Shown: piece after piece, positions 9,486 to 21,870 of the stretch
How positions within the stretch are numbered: the stretch's first letter is position 1
Layout of the letters: each line of letters starts with the position of its first letter
From: Reticulascus tulasneorum
Lineage: Eukaryota > Ascomycota > Sordariomycetes > Glomerellales > Reticulascaceae
Length of the DNA: 64,000 nucleotides
Direction: 5' to 3'
NCBI GenBank assembly: GCA_001557505.1
Contig: LSAX01000002.1
Coordinates: 4,774,001-4,838,000, forward strand
Notes under the pieces: generated by a model
Database searches by the model: none
Told to the model about the DNA's origin: nothing
The model's input: the letters and a program-made list of their open reading frames with translations, nothing else
Made by a program: the position numbers and the translations under genes

Positions 9486-11769
9486 CTATTGCACATTGTC
9501 GAACTTATAAGCATTCATATTGATAGCCAAATAGGGCACGAATGCCGAAGAGTCGAGGTCCAACCAGTTTGTGGTCTTCCATTCATCTAGAACGGTAGGA
9601 ATAAAGCCACCTGGGTTCGTGTCCTCGGGCAGTTCATACTCCATCGACGACGAGTTTGAGCCATACGCAAAAGTGTTGGAACTTGCGTCAGTCATCCGAG
9701 GGTCCACCGGCACGATATTTCGATTGCCTTCTTTTAATGAGGGATTTTTTGCCGTGGTCGTCATCTGGCCCAATGATTCTTTACGAAATTCTTCAAGAAT
9801 GACAGCATACCGCCGGCTCGGAGAGTTTGTCGCTGTCGCCGTTGCGAGGTGGGTCTGGCACTTCTCGGCCAGCTCGATCAGCTTCGATGAATTGCCGCTT
9901 CCATACAAACCAACAAATCCACCTCTGCGCTTCAGTTGTACCTCCGAGAAGTACACAACGAGAACAGCACAGAATGTCACATACTGAGTCCACCAGAAAG
10001 CTTGGAAAGTGGGACCGTCCCGAGCTAGGCTATCAGCGATTTCAAGCACCGCTTTGGCTGCGCTTATGGACTCGTTGGCTTGAGCCTCGCTCCTTATGTT
10101 GGGCTGATCGAGCAGAAATATTCGGTTTGCGTGCATTATGGCATGGGAGTATGCAAGCTTTAGCACTGTAGCCTGACGGCGGAAGCTAGGAATAAGACTC
10201 GATGGCCGAATAGATCCAAGATGGGGAGGTAAACTGGCCCGCCATTCGTGGAGCTTGGCTCCGAACTTGTGGGCGGCTGCAACTCTTTCTTGTTCGGAAA
10301 TAGGCTTGATAGAGTAAACTTCGCGAGCTAGAGATACAGTGATCTGAGCGATCCTGGCATTCTGTCAATTTAGCTATCACGATTGCAGTGACTTGAACCC
10401 ACTTGGCATGAAAAATCAGAGCATCAACGTGACAATCATCGCCAGTCTCGTCCTCAACTCGATCTAGCGGCCCTTGCGCCGTCATGTCATCATCTTTGAC
10501 CCTGTCTGGAAAATCTTGGTCAATATCTTCATCGTGCAAGTGCTTCATGCGCCCCAAACTGATGCCCAGGTACTTGTCAAGAATGTATGCCGTCCAAAAG
10601 GTTCGTATTCGGCTTTGTGACTCTATGTAGTCAATGGCTACCGCCGGCTGTCTCTTCCGATCTGCTCTGCGGTGCAGCCCAAGGGCGGATATAATCCGAA
10701 GCGCATTCCCGAACACGTACCATGCACGATTCATGCGGGATGTTGTTAGAAGATACAGAACCTGAATGATACGCGCCTGAGCGGATTCCAACACCGGAAA
10801 GCCGGTTTCCGTGTCAGTTAGTCGAATAGCCACGCAAAAAAGCTCTTCGCTGCTGCTCACAGAAGTCGATTCCTCTTCTGAGTCGTGGAAGCCATTCGAT
10901 TTCACATGATGTGCCGTTGCAATTGCTAGTGCGACAAGGACGATGGCTGCCCGTGCACGTCCAAGCTCATGCCAGAATGGACGCCCTTCCAAGAGATTGA
11001 CCTCGAGAGTTCCGCACCATTCCTCCATTGCAGGCCTGTGGAGGAAGCGGTATGTGGAGATGCACACATCAAAATAGAGTGCCAGCAGCTGCCGCACTTT
11101 GCTTGGCTTTGGGAGCATCACATTTCTGATATCATCACTAAAGTGAGGCAGTGGTTTATCCCCAGCAAACATTAACAGTTGGTCGGTAGTGGACTCGTGT
11201 GCCTCGTCTAAGACATTGCTGCTTTGGTATTTGGACAATCGTCTCCAGGCACGATCTAGGAAGAAGATGGGGGCAGTAGGTTCGAATACATGATCGCGTA
11301 TCTCAGGCATCCTCGGGCCGGTCGACGTGCTTGGGTCAGTCTGATTCTCTTGGACTGGGCTCGCAGTTTCGTATTCCTGATTGAGATCTCTGCTGGGTTG
11401 AGCAGGGGTTTGGATGGTATTGGTTGCCATCGCGCCGTATGATGCTGACGGGGGAGGGGTTGGGGGCCGGCCTCTCGAGTAAGTTGCATTGTATACGCAA
11501 GCCAAACCCTTCCGGCCACACTTATCACATGGTATGGTGCCGCTGCATTTTGCCTTCCTCGACTTACAGAGGTCGCAGGCTCGGCTAACCTTGTGTGCTT
11601 TTCGTCCATTACCACTAAAACCGAAGCTTGTATCGGGAGAAGACTGGGTCATTAATCCGAAGCTGCGCTTGGGCGGATCTCTCGGACTTGCAACCCAGGG
11701 TAACATCTGCTGGATGGCTGGGTTGGTAGCTCGTGGGCTGATTGATGAGTGGGGCAGCGAAACATCCAT
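9486..11769 (-). CDS. Zn2Cys6 transcription factor with fungal_trans domain
   Basis: Exons 11769-10403 and 10353-9486 (49-nt intron) give 744 residues. The binuclear zinc cluster is Cys65-x2-Cys68-x6-Cys75-x5-Cys81-x2-Cys84-x6-Cys91, followed by a Pro-rich linker. The middle region carries the fungal-specific regulatory domain (PF04082 type), including ALYFDVCISTYRFLHRP and GLHRRADRKR. After the splice the frame continues IAQITVSLAREVYS and KLAYSHAIMHANRIFLLDQ, both typical of the domain's C-terminal helices. Without the splice the first exon reads on to a stop at 10186-10188. The protein acts in the nucleus as a pathway regulator. Its target is unknown; the DAL5-type transporter gene upstream (12784-14547) is one candidate by position only. 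Confidence 0.88.
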
Positions 11770-12783
11770 TCTTGACTGGCCACCTCCACCTAGGCAGCTA
11801 GACAGACCTTCGCACGAGGCGGAAAAGTAGACGGAAAAGGGACACGAGATGCCCGGGTTGGATTATGATGGTGTCGAAAGGAAGGGTAATGGAAGCTCAA
11901 TGCGGGGGTCATCTCGCTTGTGGGGGGGAAGTATGGCCTAACCACCAGATACGAGTCATGACAAGATTCAGGGCTTTTGCCAGCCACTATTTTGGGGTTT
12001 GACAGCCAGAATACACAAGCCCGAAAATATCAAAAGCCATCATTTTCCGTTTTGGGAACTGAGGTGGTGCCGCCTTAAGCTGAGCACCCACTGAGCGCTG
12101 ACTAAGCAAATCGGACCATAATTAGCAGGGCTAAGCCACCACTGAGCAGCCAACCGAAGCACGGGCGGAGTCTACCCGGACGACCCACTGCTTTCAGCGT
12201 CATGTCCTCGCAACACCCAAGCCCTGACAAGTCTGTTGCTGGTTCAGCCTTGCATAGAAAGATACACCAATTGAACTCCAAGGCCCGGGAACAGATCGCC
12301 TGCTACACACTACATACGTATAACTTACGTACTTACACCTGTTTATTTGGAGCTGGGTTTCCTTACTTCAGCTCAGCCGCGAGCGACAACCAACAACGAA
12401 ACAGGGACGGCAATGCATGGTATGATATCGCAAACATGCTAGCTGCGAACTCCCCAGGGACGAGGATTAGGTAGTCATCGCTTTGGACATAATTAATAAG
12501 ATAAAGGCCGGGATGGTTCGTGCATGAGTGTTTTGGATTCAGACAGACCACCTGCCTGCTTGCCTAAACTACGTATGTAGAGAGCAATTTGATACCATGC
12601 TTGGTCCACTGTCTCTCAAGGCTGCCTAAAGCAGAAACGTGTTGAAGTCTATAACATTGAACTTGATTTATAGTTTCTCTAAAATGTATAAAATCCGAAA
12701 ACTTGTTCAAGGCCGCCCACCAGGTATACTGCATGGTTCTGTTTAACCAAACTGAGAATGATCTACCGGTAGCACTACTAGAT
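11770..12783. other. Upstream region of the Zn2Cys6 regulator
   Basis: This 1-kb stretch separates two minus-strand genes and should hold the regulator's promoter. The scattered frames at 12202-12551 have no recognisable product. Confidence 0.45.
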
Positions 12784-14547
12784 TTAGTAGACATATTCAA
12801 AGTTTGGGTTCTCCTTATCCGTCATATCTGTGAAGGCCGTAGCGTTATCGCTGTTGATATCTGGCAGCTGCCCGTTAGCCCTCATTTCTGCCCGCCGTCG
12901 CTCCTTGAGCTTGTTTTCACGCTTGAAGGCGAAGCGGAGGACAAAAAACAGGCCGAGTTCGAGGAAGTTGGCAACTAGCAGCGACCCAATTCCGAGTGGA
13001 TATTTCGGTGCCTGCTCCGTTCTGTAGAAGAACGGGGAGGCAATGTTGCCTATGCATGCTCCGAACCAAATCATTCCCGAAACAATCATCTTCTTGGATT
13101 GTCCACCCGTGTTGGATGTAATGAGCGACAAGCTAAGAACGAAGGAGGCTTGGTACGACCCGGTGAGGTAGCTGGCAGTTGTCAGTGCGAGTCTCTGATA
13201 AATGGACATTCAGCTTACAAGCAGATCAGCCGGCCGACATATGCGTCCGTCGGAGCCAACAGGAAGCCGAGCGCGCCGGCAATGGTTGGGAGCATGAACA
13301 TGGCGCAAATGATAGTGCGACTGTTCTTTGGCATATATTGGTTGCAGACGGCACCCAATCCGATCCAAATCACAACTATAACTCCTTGGGGGATTCCAAG
13401 CAGAGCTGTATTCAAGGTATTGAAACCGAGCCCTCTGATGACAAGGGTCGAGAAGTTCGAGATGCCTCCATTGGGAATGTTGCCAACAAAACCAAGGAAG
13501 GTGAAAAGCCAAGTCTTGTAGTCCATATAGGCCTCTTTGATCTGTGCCCAGTTAATGCTTCGCTGTTCGATTCCGGTCTGGTTCTTCCTCAGGCGAGCGA
13601 TCATCAACAATTTCTCGTCATGAGAGAATCCCCGAAAGGTGACGGGCGAGTTGGGCAACAGAAGGCATAAAATGATGGCCCAGAACGAGCAGAAGGCTCC
13701 CACGACGAGAAACTCGTATCTCCAAGATTGTAGAGCGCCATCTATGTTTCCGATACCATAGCCTACGAAGGGTCAGCGGCGTTTGCAGTGTGCAGGACTC
13801 GGAACTTACCAATCAGTCCGCCTCCAGCCACTCCGACACCATTCCATACATACCATGCTGCGATGCGTGAGGGCTGCTCTGCTCTCGTGTAGTACATCGA
13901 CGTTATCAGCATGAATGCAGGATCGGCGATGGCTTCGAAAGCTCCCGACAATATTCTGAGTGCAGCTAGGGCACCAAAGTTATTGGCACCCGCCTGGGCC
14001 ATCAACAAAGCTCCCCACATGAAAATGTTGAATGATAGATAATAGCCTGGTGGACACTTCTGCATAATCAGGTTCGACGGAATAGCCCATACGAGCCAGC
14101 CAAAGTAAAAGAGAGATGAAAGCCACGAGTATTCGTCGCCTTTCAAGGGAAGATCCTCTCTAATTCCGAAAATCGCTGCATATGATAGAGTCGTCTTGTC
14201 GACATACTGTAAGTTGCGGCATGCATGTCAGATACTGTCTTTCATTCCGCCCGGTTATGATGATAATGATGGGTGCTTACGTAAAAGAAGTAGCATATTC
14301 CTAGCAGAGGGAGGATGCGTCGGTCAAGCTTGCGTTTCAGCCTCTTTTCGTCAGCCTGGTCAATGGACTCATCGTTGGGATATCTGGCGAGAGCTTCTGC
14401 GTAAATCTCGTTATTTGGCTGATTGATGTTGTGCCTAAGCTCGTCTACAGCCTTCGAGTTGGTCCTATCTTCGAAAATGCTCCCATTCTCAGCGTCGGGC
14501 TGGGCTGCGTCATGTTCTGGACTTTTTTCGTTTGAAAGAGAAGCCAT
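12784..14547 (-). CDS. MFS transporter, DAL5/allantoate permease type (anion:cation symporter)
   Basis: Exons 14547-14281, 14206-13810, 13762-13219 and 13171-12784 give 531 residues. After an 80-residue hydrophilic N-terminus the first membrane span begins at RRILPLLGICYFFYYVDKTTLS, with the D-K-T-T-L-S motif of this family. Later landmarks are SLFYFGWLVWAIPSNLIMQK, the RILSGAFEAIADPAFMLI segment and GRLICFYLTGSYQ-SLITSNTGGQSKK, which reads correctly only across intron 3 (13218-13172). About 12 spans are expected. The family imports allantoate, nicotinate, vitamins and related organic anions across the plasma membrane by proton symport; the substrate here cannot be told. Introns are 74, 47 and 47 nt. 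Confidence 0.88.
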
Positions 14548-14665
14548 TTCGACGTGTGGATGTAACTATGATTGATATATACCCAGACCTCGACGCAAGC
14601 GCTTGTCAGAAGTTGTTAGGCAAGATGCCAAATTGTAGGTGTCCTGATAATGCAAAAGGGTTGCG

Positions 14666-14673
14666 TATATATA
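14666..14673 (-). promoter_or_regulatory. TATA box of the DAL5-type transporter gene
   Basis: TATATATA on the minus strand, about 120 nt upstream of the ATG at 14547. Confidence 0.5.
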
Positions 14674-15640
14674 GAAAACTCAAGTATCGCCAAGCCTATG
14701 TTAAGATGCGGTCGCCATAAGGTTCTGATGAGCCGATATCGTACTTTCACGTGAGAATAGTCCCGGTTCTCCAGTTTCTCGAGTCATGTTCAAGCATAAA
14801 CCCACCCCTTAGCCTCGCGCTTACATACTCTCCCCATGGAGATTGTGGACAAGCGTTGTGGGGGATCCCAAAAAAACGCTATTTCCTTGCAGAAGCGTAA
14901 ACAACTAAGAGCATTGCCATTTCCACAGGGTTGGCATGCTAATCAGACCCATCTGTATTTACGCACCTATCAAAACACCGAATTCTGGTGGACTACCAAC
15001 TTGCTAGAGAGAGTCAGTTAGCCCCAATCGTGTTAATCCTCCATTTAGGCCAATTGACAGGCTTTCACCAGCAATCGCCAAGCATACGCGGTCATTAATG
15101 AATCAACAGTGTCATCCTAAAGGCCGTCCTGATGTCTACACGCCGCACGAAGCCAAAAGTGAATATACAACGAAACGAAAATACACGAGTGACTGCGTGT
15201 GACCGGCATCTTGCTCTTTCGCCCTTGCTTTCCCTAGATGCTCCTTGGTAGTGAAGATAAAGACAACTAGGAGGCTTGGCGGCCAATTCCGGCCCGGGGA
15301 ATAAGTGTTTGGCTGGAGTAGTCCCCTAAAAACCAAGTACTATGTGTATGTGTGAGATGACCGTCTGGCCCACGCAGCGGACGGAGGTTCTAGCTAATCT
15401 TCCACGAATGAGATGTCGTTTGCCTGAGAGAGACTAAGACCGGGCCCAGAAGTAGCCCCAGAATTGTCTTTGTGCGAGAGTGTGGGTGCGAGTGTGTGCG
15501 GAGATTGCACTGTACGTAGGTACTTTAGTTGCCCCTGCAGAGGGGGCTGATGTGGCTGATGCAAAAGGTGAGCCGGAGTTGAGCCGTGTTGAAAATGGAC
15601 CTAAAAGCGGCCATGACGCTAACCCAAAACTCGCTGTGTT

Positions 15641-15702
15641 TTAGGGACATAATACCAGAGTGTAATGAGGAAAAGGACGTCTGGTACTTGTCCGTGCCCT
15701 AA
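15641..15702. repeat. Imperfect inverted repeat with TTAGGG/CCCTAA ends
   Basis: The left arm starts TTAGGGACATAATACCAGA and the right arm, reverse-complemented, starts TTAGGGCACGGACAAG and ends TACCAGA. The arms differ mainly by a short insertion in the right arm, with a 20-base spacer. It may be a hairpin or a short remnant of a MITE; no protein is associated. Confidence 0.55.
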
Positions 15703-15715
15703 TCTGTATCTCTAG

Positions 15716-15735
15716 AAACTTTAAATTTAAAGTTT
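15716..15735. repeat. Perfect 20-bp AT-rich palindrome
   Basis: AAACTTTAAATTTAAAGTTT is its own reverse complement. It lies 13 bases beyond the inverted repeat, so both may belong to one element. Confidence 0.7.
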
Positions 15736-16080
15736 ATCGTTTACTAGACAAACGAATCAAACATCAAGTCCTGATAGCCCACAGCTGGGAGGGAACTTTG
15801 CGTGTATCTGATGTAGCTTTCGTTACGTGCGTTATCAGCGCGTAATTAATCGTATTCATCGTTTGCCTTCTGGTCAGGGCATCTACAATATCTTCCCTAG
15901 CAGCATGATGAAGGACATAATGTTGGCAGGTGATTGCCCAACCTCCAGCAGCACGAGGGAGCGAGTGTGGTAATTGAAGGCGGTGGACCGATTTGTGCAA
16001 CGCGAACTAAGGCTAGGTTGTGCGTGGTTAGTGACGACAGGCTACATGTATCCCACTAGATACTGACACCCTAGATATTG

Positions 16081-16152
16081 CTCTGAATGCTGCTCTGAAT
16101 ATTGCCCTGGATATTGCCCTGGATATTGCCCTGAATATTGCCCTGAATATTG
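16081..16152 (+). repeat. 12-bp minisatellite, six units
   Basis: Six consecutive units of the form CYCTGRATATTG start at 16081, 16093, 16105, 16117, 16129 and 16141. Units 3 and 4 are identical and so are units 5 and 6; unit 1 has one extra change. It lies just downstream of the sugar-porter gene's stop codon and could fall within its 3' region. Confidence 0.85.
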
Positions 16153-16259
16153 CGCCCTGAACATTCGCCGGAATCTTGTCCGGATTACCTACATTAAAAA
16201 ATCATCAACTGGGCTGAAACCAGACCATCCATTCTTCGGGACGTAGATCCCCAGTCTCA

Positions 16260-18138
16260 TTACGCTGTCGTGAGTTTTTCATTATGGGTCACTTCAATCT
16301 GCTTGTGATACTCTCTAATCACAGCCTCCCCAACATCCTCATCAAACACATCAACGACCGTACTCTCAAACTTCCTCGCGCTTACTCGATGCTCAAACAA
16401 CACGTCCAGTTCTGCGAAGGTACGACCCCGAGGTTCCGGCAGTCTGAAATACGTATATATGATACAGAGAAAGCAGATACCGCCCTGCCATCCAGTTAGC
16501 AGCACGAAACTTGGTAGATAAACGAGACAAGGGGCTCACCCAGAAGAAGCCGGCATAGTTACCCCAGTTCCAAGCTGTGGGGTTGAGCATATACGGTGTC
16601 AGGACATTGTTGATAATACCAACAACGTTGCTGGAATAGTTAGATTTTGTGTTTCCCCAACAAAGACAGCTATTGAAATAGAGTACTTACTAGAGATTCC
16701 GTCCAAGCACAACCGTCTTTATCTGCAATCGTCGAGATGGTAATTCGCTGACGAGAGAGTAGCAAACCGTGCCGACAGTGAGTTGGTAAAAGAGCGCCCA
16801 GACTAACATGATGCTGCCGGTCGCAAGGGCCCCTTGGTCTCTGTTCCGAGCCGGAACGAGTCCCAGAAAGCCGAGAATAAAGAGCATGGCACACAGTCCA
16901 GTCAACCCGTACAGATATAGTGTCCTCCGTCCGATGCCACGCGACATTAAAAACCACGAGCCAAAGACACCGGCCATGTTGATTGCGTACTGTCCGAGAG
17001 CGAACTTGTAAGAGTTCTCTGTGGAGAGCCCGGCTTGTTTGAGGAAGTAACTGCGAAGGTGAGTTTTGATATCACTTCGCATCCAGTGTGGGAGTACTTA
17101 CGTGGAGTAATTGGAGAATGAGTTTCCACTCAAATTTTGTATGGCCCAAACCATGCAAACAATCTCCGTCCTGCGCAGATTGACGCCCCTGAAGCAATCC
17201 AGATACGAAGCGCCAGCAGTGGCTTTCTCTTCCAAGGCCGCGGTATGAACCATCATTGCAATGGTCTCATCGGCATCAAACTGCGTCTCACGGTCCAGAC
17301 TTGTCAAACGTAGAAGGGACTTCTTTGCTGCATCGATCTTGCCTTTTCTGATAAGCCACCATGGCGACTCCGGCGCAAAAAAAAGACCGGCAATCAGCGG
17401 AACAGGCCACATCCACTGAAGGGCATACGGAATACGATATGACCACTCATCATCGCGATTCAGCATTGACATGATCACTCCAATACCGATCAGCTGTCCG
17501 TATCCCCAGCAAAGGTTTACATAAGTCGTCAGGTATCCTCGTAGGGCGACGGGGCAAACCTCAGATGCGTAGGTTATGCATAGGACCTGGAACACCCCCC
17601 ATGGTATACCACACAGGATCTCCGCTACTAGAAGAGTCTCGACGTTCGGCGCCGTGAAAAAGATCGCTGTGAATGCGGCTACAAGTGTCAGGCTCCCGAT
17701 AACGGTGTATCTGTAGCCGAATCGCTCCGACACCCAGCCGTTGATGAAGAGTCCGATGATTTCTCCCACAGTCGCACCGTTGCTCAGCCCGGCTTGCCAC
17801 GGCGCAGGTACTTGATACTCCCCATTGCTGCCTAGGACGCCGTATTTCCGGTTGAACTGCGGAAAGGCGAAGAAGTTGCTCACGAGCGAGACATCATAGC
17901 CTTCCATGGCGATGACTGTCGAAATCAGAATACTCCACCCGATGGCCTTCGGATACAGTTTGATGCCTTGCAGAAGGGTCATTTTCTGTTCCTTATCAGA
18001 CGCGTTTCTGGCGTTCTGGACGAAGGTGAGCGTGGGCTTTGTGGTTCCGTGGTTGTCCGCCGTGGCCGGGCGACCGTCGGAACGGGAATGCCGAAGGCCC
18101 GGGGCAACAACGTCCTCGGCGTTTGCTGGAGATGTCAT
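16260..18138 (-). CDS. MFS sugar porter, alpha-glucoside/maltose permease type
   Basis: Exons 18138-17102, 17050-16691, 16630-16540 and 16484-16260 give 570 residues. Family landmarks in order: GYDVSLVSNFFAFPQF in the first span, SERFGYRYT after span 2, PESPWWLIRKGK before the central loop, and PEPRGRTFAELDVLFE after the last span. The spliced C-terminal half (GRNLYNVVGIINNVLTPYML, then GNYAGFFWGGICFL) matches the family exactly at all three junctions. The overall sequence resembles MAL/MPH alpha-glucoside permeases more than hexose carriers, so disaccharide or polyol uptake at the plasma membrane is expected. It is divergent from the Zn2Cys6 gene at 18683, a common layout for a transporter and its regulator. 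Confidence 0.88.
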
Positions 18139-18682
18139 CGTGAGAAAGCTGGCTCAGCAGCAAACGGCTCCTTTGCAATTGATTAAGTCGGAAGTCGCGT
18201 GAAGAAATGCGCTTCACTGACAAAGAGCGGAGTGAAGGTCGGTGAAAAGATGATGAAGTGGAGAACTGGGGATGAACTCCATAGAAGCCCACATTTAACG
18301 TCCTGTCGAATGGGACACAGGCTCGCATTTAAGTTTGTCCCCCGGGTCAGACTCGGTAATACTGAAGCGGAACGTTCACGAGATCGTCGCCATTCAATCG
18401 CACGACTGGCAATTAGGAATCAGGCCGAAGGTGGGGTATGTAGCATGGATTCGACTTTCCAGCAAGTTCTGCATGCTCAACGCTCGCCACGGTCAGTTCC
18501 ATCCCCGCAGACGTCATCCTGCACGAGTCAGCAAGTTGTGCAATGGCTGCTTCGGCAGTCACACGCGGGCGCGGCGACCCCGAACCAAGACCACGACACC
18601 AGTTCTCTTCCCCGTGTTCTGCCCCAGATCTTTCACACTATCTTGTGGCTGGACCGTTCCCTGAAACTGGGGGGGACAGGTC
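18139..18682. promoter_or_regulatory. Divergent promoter region between sugar porter and Zn2Cys6 gene
   Basis: The 544 bases separate two start codons on opposite strands, so both promoters should lie here. Frames such as 18199-18705 run through but have no domain and overlap the regulator's first exon in another frame. I cannot identify specific operator sites. Confidence 0.5.
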
Positions 18683-20933
18683 ATGTCGCCTTCGGACAAA
18701 TCTGATTCGCTAAGTGCAACCGCATGGTGAGTCTGAGAAGCTTATTGATCCCCCATCTCCGTCCATCCGCGTCCTGCTTCCCGATGACCCCGCAATTTGC
18801 GAATTTTCACATTTTCGGCGAAAAGCCCCAAGGCTTCTGGAAATGGCAAAGATTCGCGATGAAGAATTTCCGTGTCACTAAGTCGATTGTAGCGTACAAT
18901 GTCGAGAACTGCATTTGAGATGTGAGCGTCGTGCTACCTTGGAGCCTCTGCCTCGCTAACGCTGGGTCATGCAGGCGACCGAGCGCTTCCCATCTGCGGC
19001 CGATGTGTCGTGGGCGGGCACGATTGTAAGAAATGCTACAAATTCAAGGGCCTCAAACACGGTATGATGGATCAAACAGTTGGTCTTCTAAGCTTCGAAG
19101 GACTGACAATAAGATTAGCTCCGTTCACCGAGAACAAGAAATGGCCAAGAACTCCTAAACGGGGTAAGTCTTGCTTCCGTGATGACGTTGGATGAACTAA
19201 CGGCCCAATTACAGTAAAGTTCATTCACGAAACCAGATATTTCGAGGAAAATGAGGAAGATCTTCCTCGAGATATTACACCATCCGCTGTGAGTTCCAGT
19301 GAGAACTTTCGGAGAGATGGAGAGACCGAAAGTATATCAGAAAGGACATACGGCAAGGAGGCCGGGATGCCCACGGTTGATGGTCCCTATACCGGCCGCT
19401 CTGCAAGCTGGCCGAACTACCAAAACCAGGTCACCAATCGGTTTCCGGCCCCGAGACCAGATTTTGACAACAGCGTCACCGTATTTCGGGCCACAGAAAC
19501 AACACAAGCTAACATCTACCTCGACCGACCTGTGTGGCCGATCAAAGCCCCCGAAGAAGCGACACTCTATCGACATTACGTGCAGAGGCTTGCCATTTGG
19601 GTAGGTTTGCATTCCTCAGTTCGTTAATCCAAAGGTTCTGCGCTGATGACAACTACAGCTTGATCTATGCGACCCGGTAAGACACTTTGAGACCGTTGTT
19701 CCGCAGCGAGCAGGCTCCTGCCCGATATTGCTAAACGCTATCTTTGCACTTGCTGCGAGACATTTGAGCCAGACTAGTGATTATGATGCGTTGGCATCAA
19801 ATCGATATCATGAGCAATGTTTGAGCTATCTGATTCCTCTATTGGATCACGCGGCGACGGTGTCCGACGAGAATCTTTTTGCAGCAACGATCATCCTCAG
19901 GGTACTTGAGGAAATGGATGGTGCGTCTTCTCCTCGCTCTCAGAGTTCCAGTACTTGTCTCTCCAGTTCTTATTGTATTTTCAAATGCCTACATACGTCC
20001 TTCGCATTCACGCCATAGGCGTCCTCAGGCAGCTACAGATTTCCCTGGATTCGCGATGGGGGGTCTAACCCTGAAGTATTTGTCTAATTCGGGCTTCTAG
20101 TTCAGACGCTTGGTCAAGACACTCATGGTCACTTGCTAGGCATTCATGCCTTCGTTAATGCCGGCGATCGGTACCTAGTCCCAGGTTCCTTGACTGCAGC
20201 TTGCTACTGGGTGGGACTGCGACAGGAGATATACAGCGCTGTCATCAATCAGGAATCGGTGAAGATGAATCTTGCACACGCCATCGTCGACAGATCTACT
20301 GAGCCTGGAGATGACGAAACGTGGGCAAACCGAGCGGTTGTGCACTGTGCAGATGTGCTCAACTTCTGCTTCGGCAACGACACGACCTCTTGGTCGCGGT
20401 GGAGTCAGTTAGAGCTGGCGAACAAACAGTGGAAGGAGGCACTCCCTGCGTCATACACACCCATCTTCTTTCGCGACAGTGCCGAGCAAGGAGCTTTCCC
20501 GGAAGTGTGGTATCATCTAAGCTGTCATAGTAAGTTAAGGGCCCGCAACCAAGCATTCATGGGTCCGATTTGACTGAGAGAGTTAGTAATTGCGGTGCAG
20601 CATCACATTTTGGCTGAAATGTTTCTCGTTCTCTTCAATCCCAAGACGCCACGAGTCGGCGGCCAGCGACTAGCGGCCGAGAAGCGCATGACTGGGCAGA
20701 TTCAACTGCTGTTGCGAAGTCTCTGCGGGATCGGGCTCTGCAATCAATGGTCACCGCCAGCCATGTTTACAGCGTGCATGGGCATTGCAGTCGCTGGCGA
20801 CCGATTCGAGAACCGTGCGGACCAGGAAGCACTGATGGAAGTGCTCAGAGTCACTGAAAGAGATCACGCGCGCCCGACAACTGCGGTACGTGATCAGCTG
20901 ATGAAATCATGGGGGTGGATTTCCGATGTCTAA
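18683..20933 (+). CDS. Zn2Cys6 transcription factor (fungal_trans_2-like)
   Basis: Eight exons (18683-18726, 18893-18921, 18975-19061, 19119-19163, 19215-19600, 19659-19920, 20101-20529, 20587-20933) give 542 residues. The zinc cluster appears only when exons 1-3 are joined: Cys15-x2-Cys18-x6-Cys25-x6-Cys32-x2-Cys35-x6-Cys42, read as CVQCRELHLRC then DRALPICGRCVVGGHDC. Exon 2 is only 29 nt. The body contains RALAR-type helices such as LLNAIFALAARHLSQTSDY and CHIIAVQHHILAEMFLVLFNP, typical of the ARCA-like fungal regulators. Divergence from the sugar porter and the tail-to-head position before myo-inositol oxygenase suggest it regulates one or both. The exon 1-2 model rests on reading frame and ligand spacing and should be checked by RNA. 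Confidence 0.82.
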
Positions 20934-21870
20934 TTTGCGGTGCCGGAGGTGTGTGCATGCGCTCGGTCTGCCATTATGGGGATACAGGGGCACATAACAT
21001 AGCCAGCCCTGTAATTGTCCTGTAAATCAGTAAGAACAGTTGGGGAATCTATGCACGGTATACGCTCGGATTGAACTTGATGGGCAAAAAACACTTACCG
21101 GGTGGGACGAAAAGAGGGTAGATTTAGTTTCGCCAGTTGTAAGTAACTTTGGTTTGGGGGGAATGTAAAATAAAAATTACATAAGATGTTATCTGTAGGT
21201 AATCTTTATTCATGATAATATTCCTATGAATAGCTACTTGAATATCTTTTACGATATATTCACTACAATATTCCCATGAATACGTAGGCACTACTTGAAT
21301 ATCCAGATGACATCGCGGCACTGTGTTTTACGACCCCCTCGGTGGGTAAATGACGTGCTGGAGCTCGTCGAGAAATCCTCGTGCCCTGTGCTGAGATCCG
21401 GATTCGACAAAATCTCTGTCTGTGGCTTGAATTCTGGATCTCGTGATGTTGCCCGATTGACCAGTTAGGCCAAAATCCCCGAGAAGCGTGGAGAATGCCC
21501 CAACGAGGTCAAGCCAAAATCGCCGCCAAGTACGCTTTTCAGTGGCCTCCACGTCCGTAGTGTCAAGAACTACCCCATCGTTCGGGAATTATCACCAAAA
21601 TTTGTTCCAAAGTTTCACGCGGGTCGTGCTTCAAGCTAGCTTGCTCGTGCTCCACACTGGGCTCCAGTATGACAGAAGAAACCTGCGCTTTTTCTTGAAA
21701 ACTGTCAAGTTTGCGGTATAAGATGGCGTCCGGAAAACTGATTTTATTTCTTTTTGTGTTCTGCATGCAACGATACACCAAACTTCATGAATTTCTAACT
21801 CCCCTTTCGAAACGGCTGTTGATACTTGCATCAATCTCATCCACCACTCTACGCACACAGCCTTTTCAAC
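20934..21870. other. Upstream region of the inositol oxygenase gene
   Basis: It contains an imperfect direct repeat near 21217-21303 and an inverted repeat near 21391-21440 with GAGATCC/GGATCTC ends. I see no tRNA or coding gene. Confidence 0.45.
21217..21303 (+). repeat. Imperfect direct repeat, two copies
   Basis: Copy 1 (21217-21246) and copy 2 (21267-21303) share AATATTCCYATGAATA and CTACTTGAATATC, with a few extra bases in copy 2. The repeat is AT-rich and of unknown role. Confidence 0.6.

Larger units (their letters stand above)
14548..16259. other. 1.7-kb intergenic region with inverted and tandem repeats
   Basis: No gene is recognised. The region contains the inverted repeat at 15641-15702, a 20-bp palindrome at 15716-15735 and a 12-bp tandem array at 16081-16152, listed separately. 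The short frames at 14836-15336 look non-coding. Confidence 0.5.

Noticed and set aside
18199..18705. 168-residue plus-strand frame ahead of the second Zn2Cys6 gene
   Set aside because: It lies in the divergent promoter, has no domain, and overlaps the better-supported first exon in a different frame.
21375..21475. tRNA-like sequence on the minus strand with an A-box-like string
   Set aside because: It folds as a simple GAGATCC/GGATCTC inverted repeat; no acceptor stem or anticodon arm fits.
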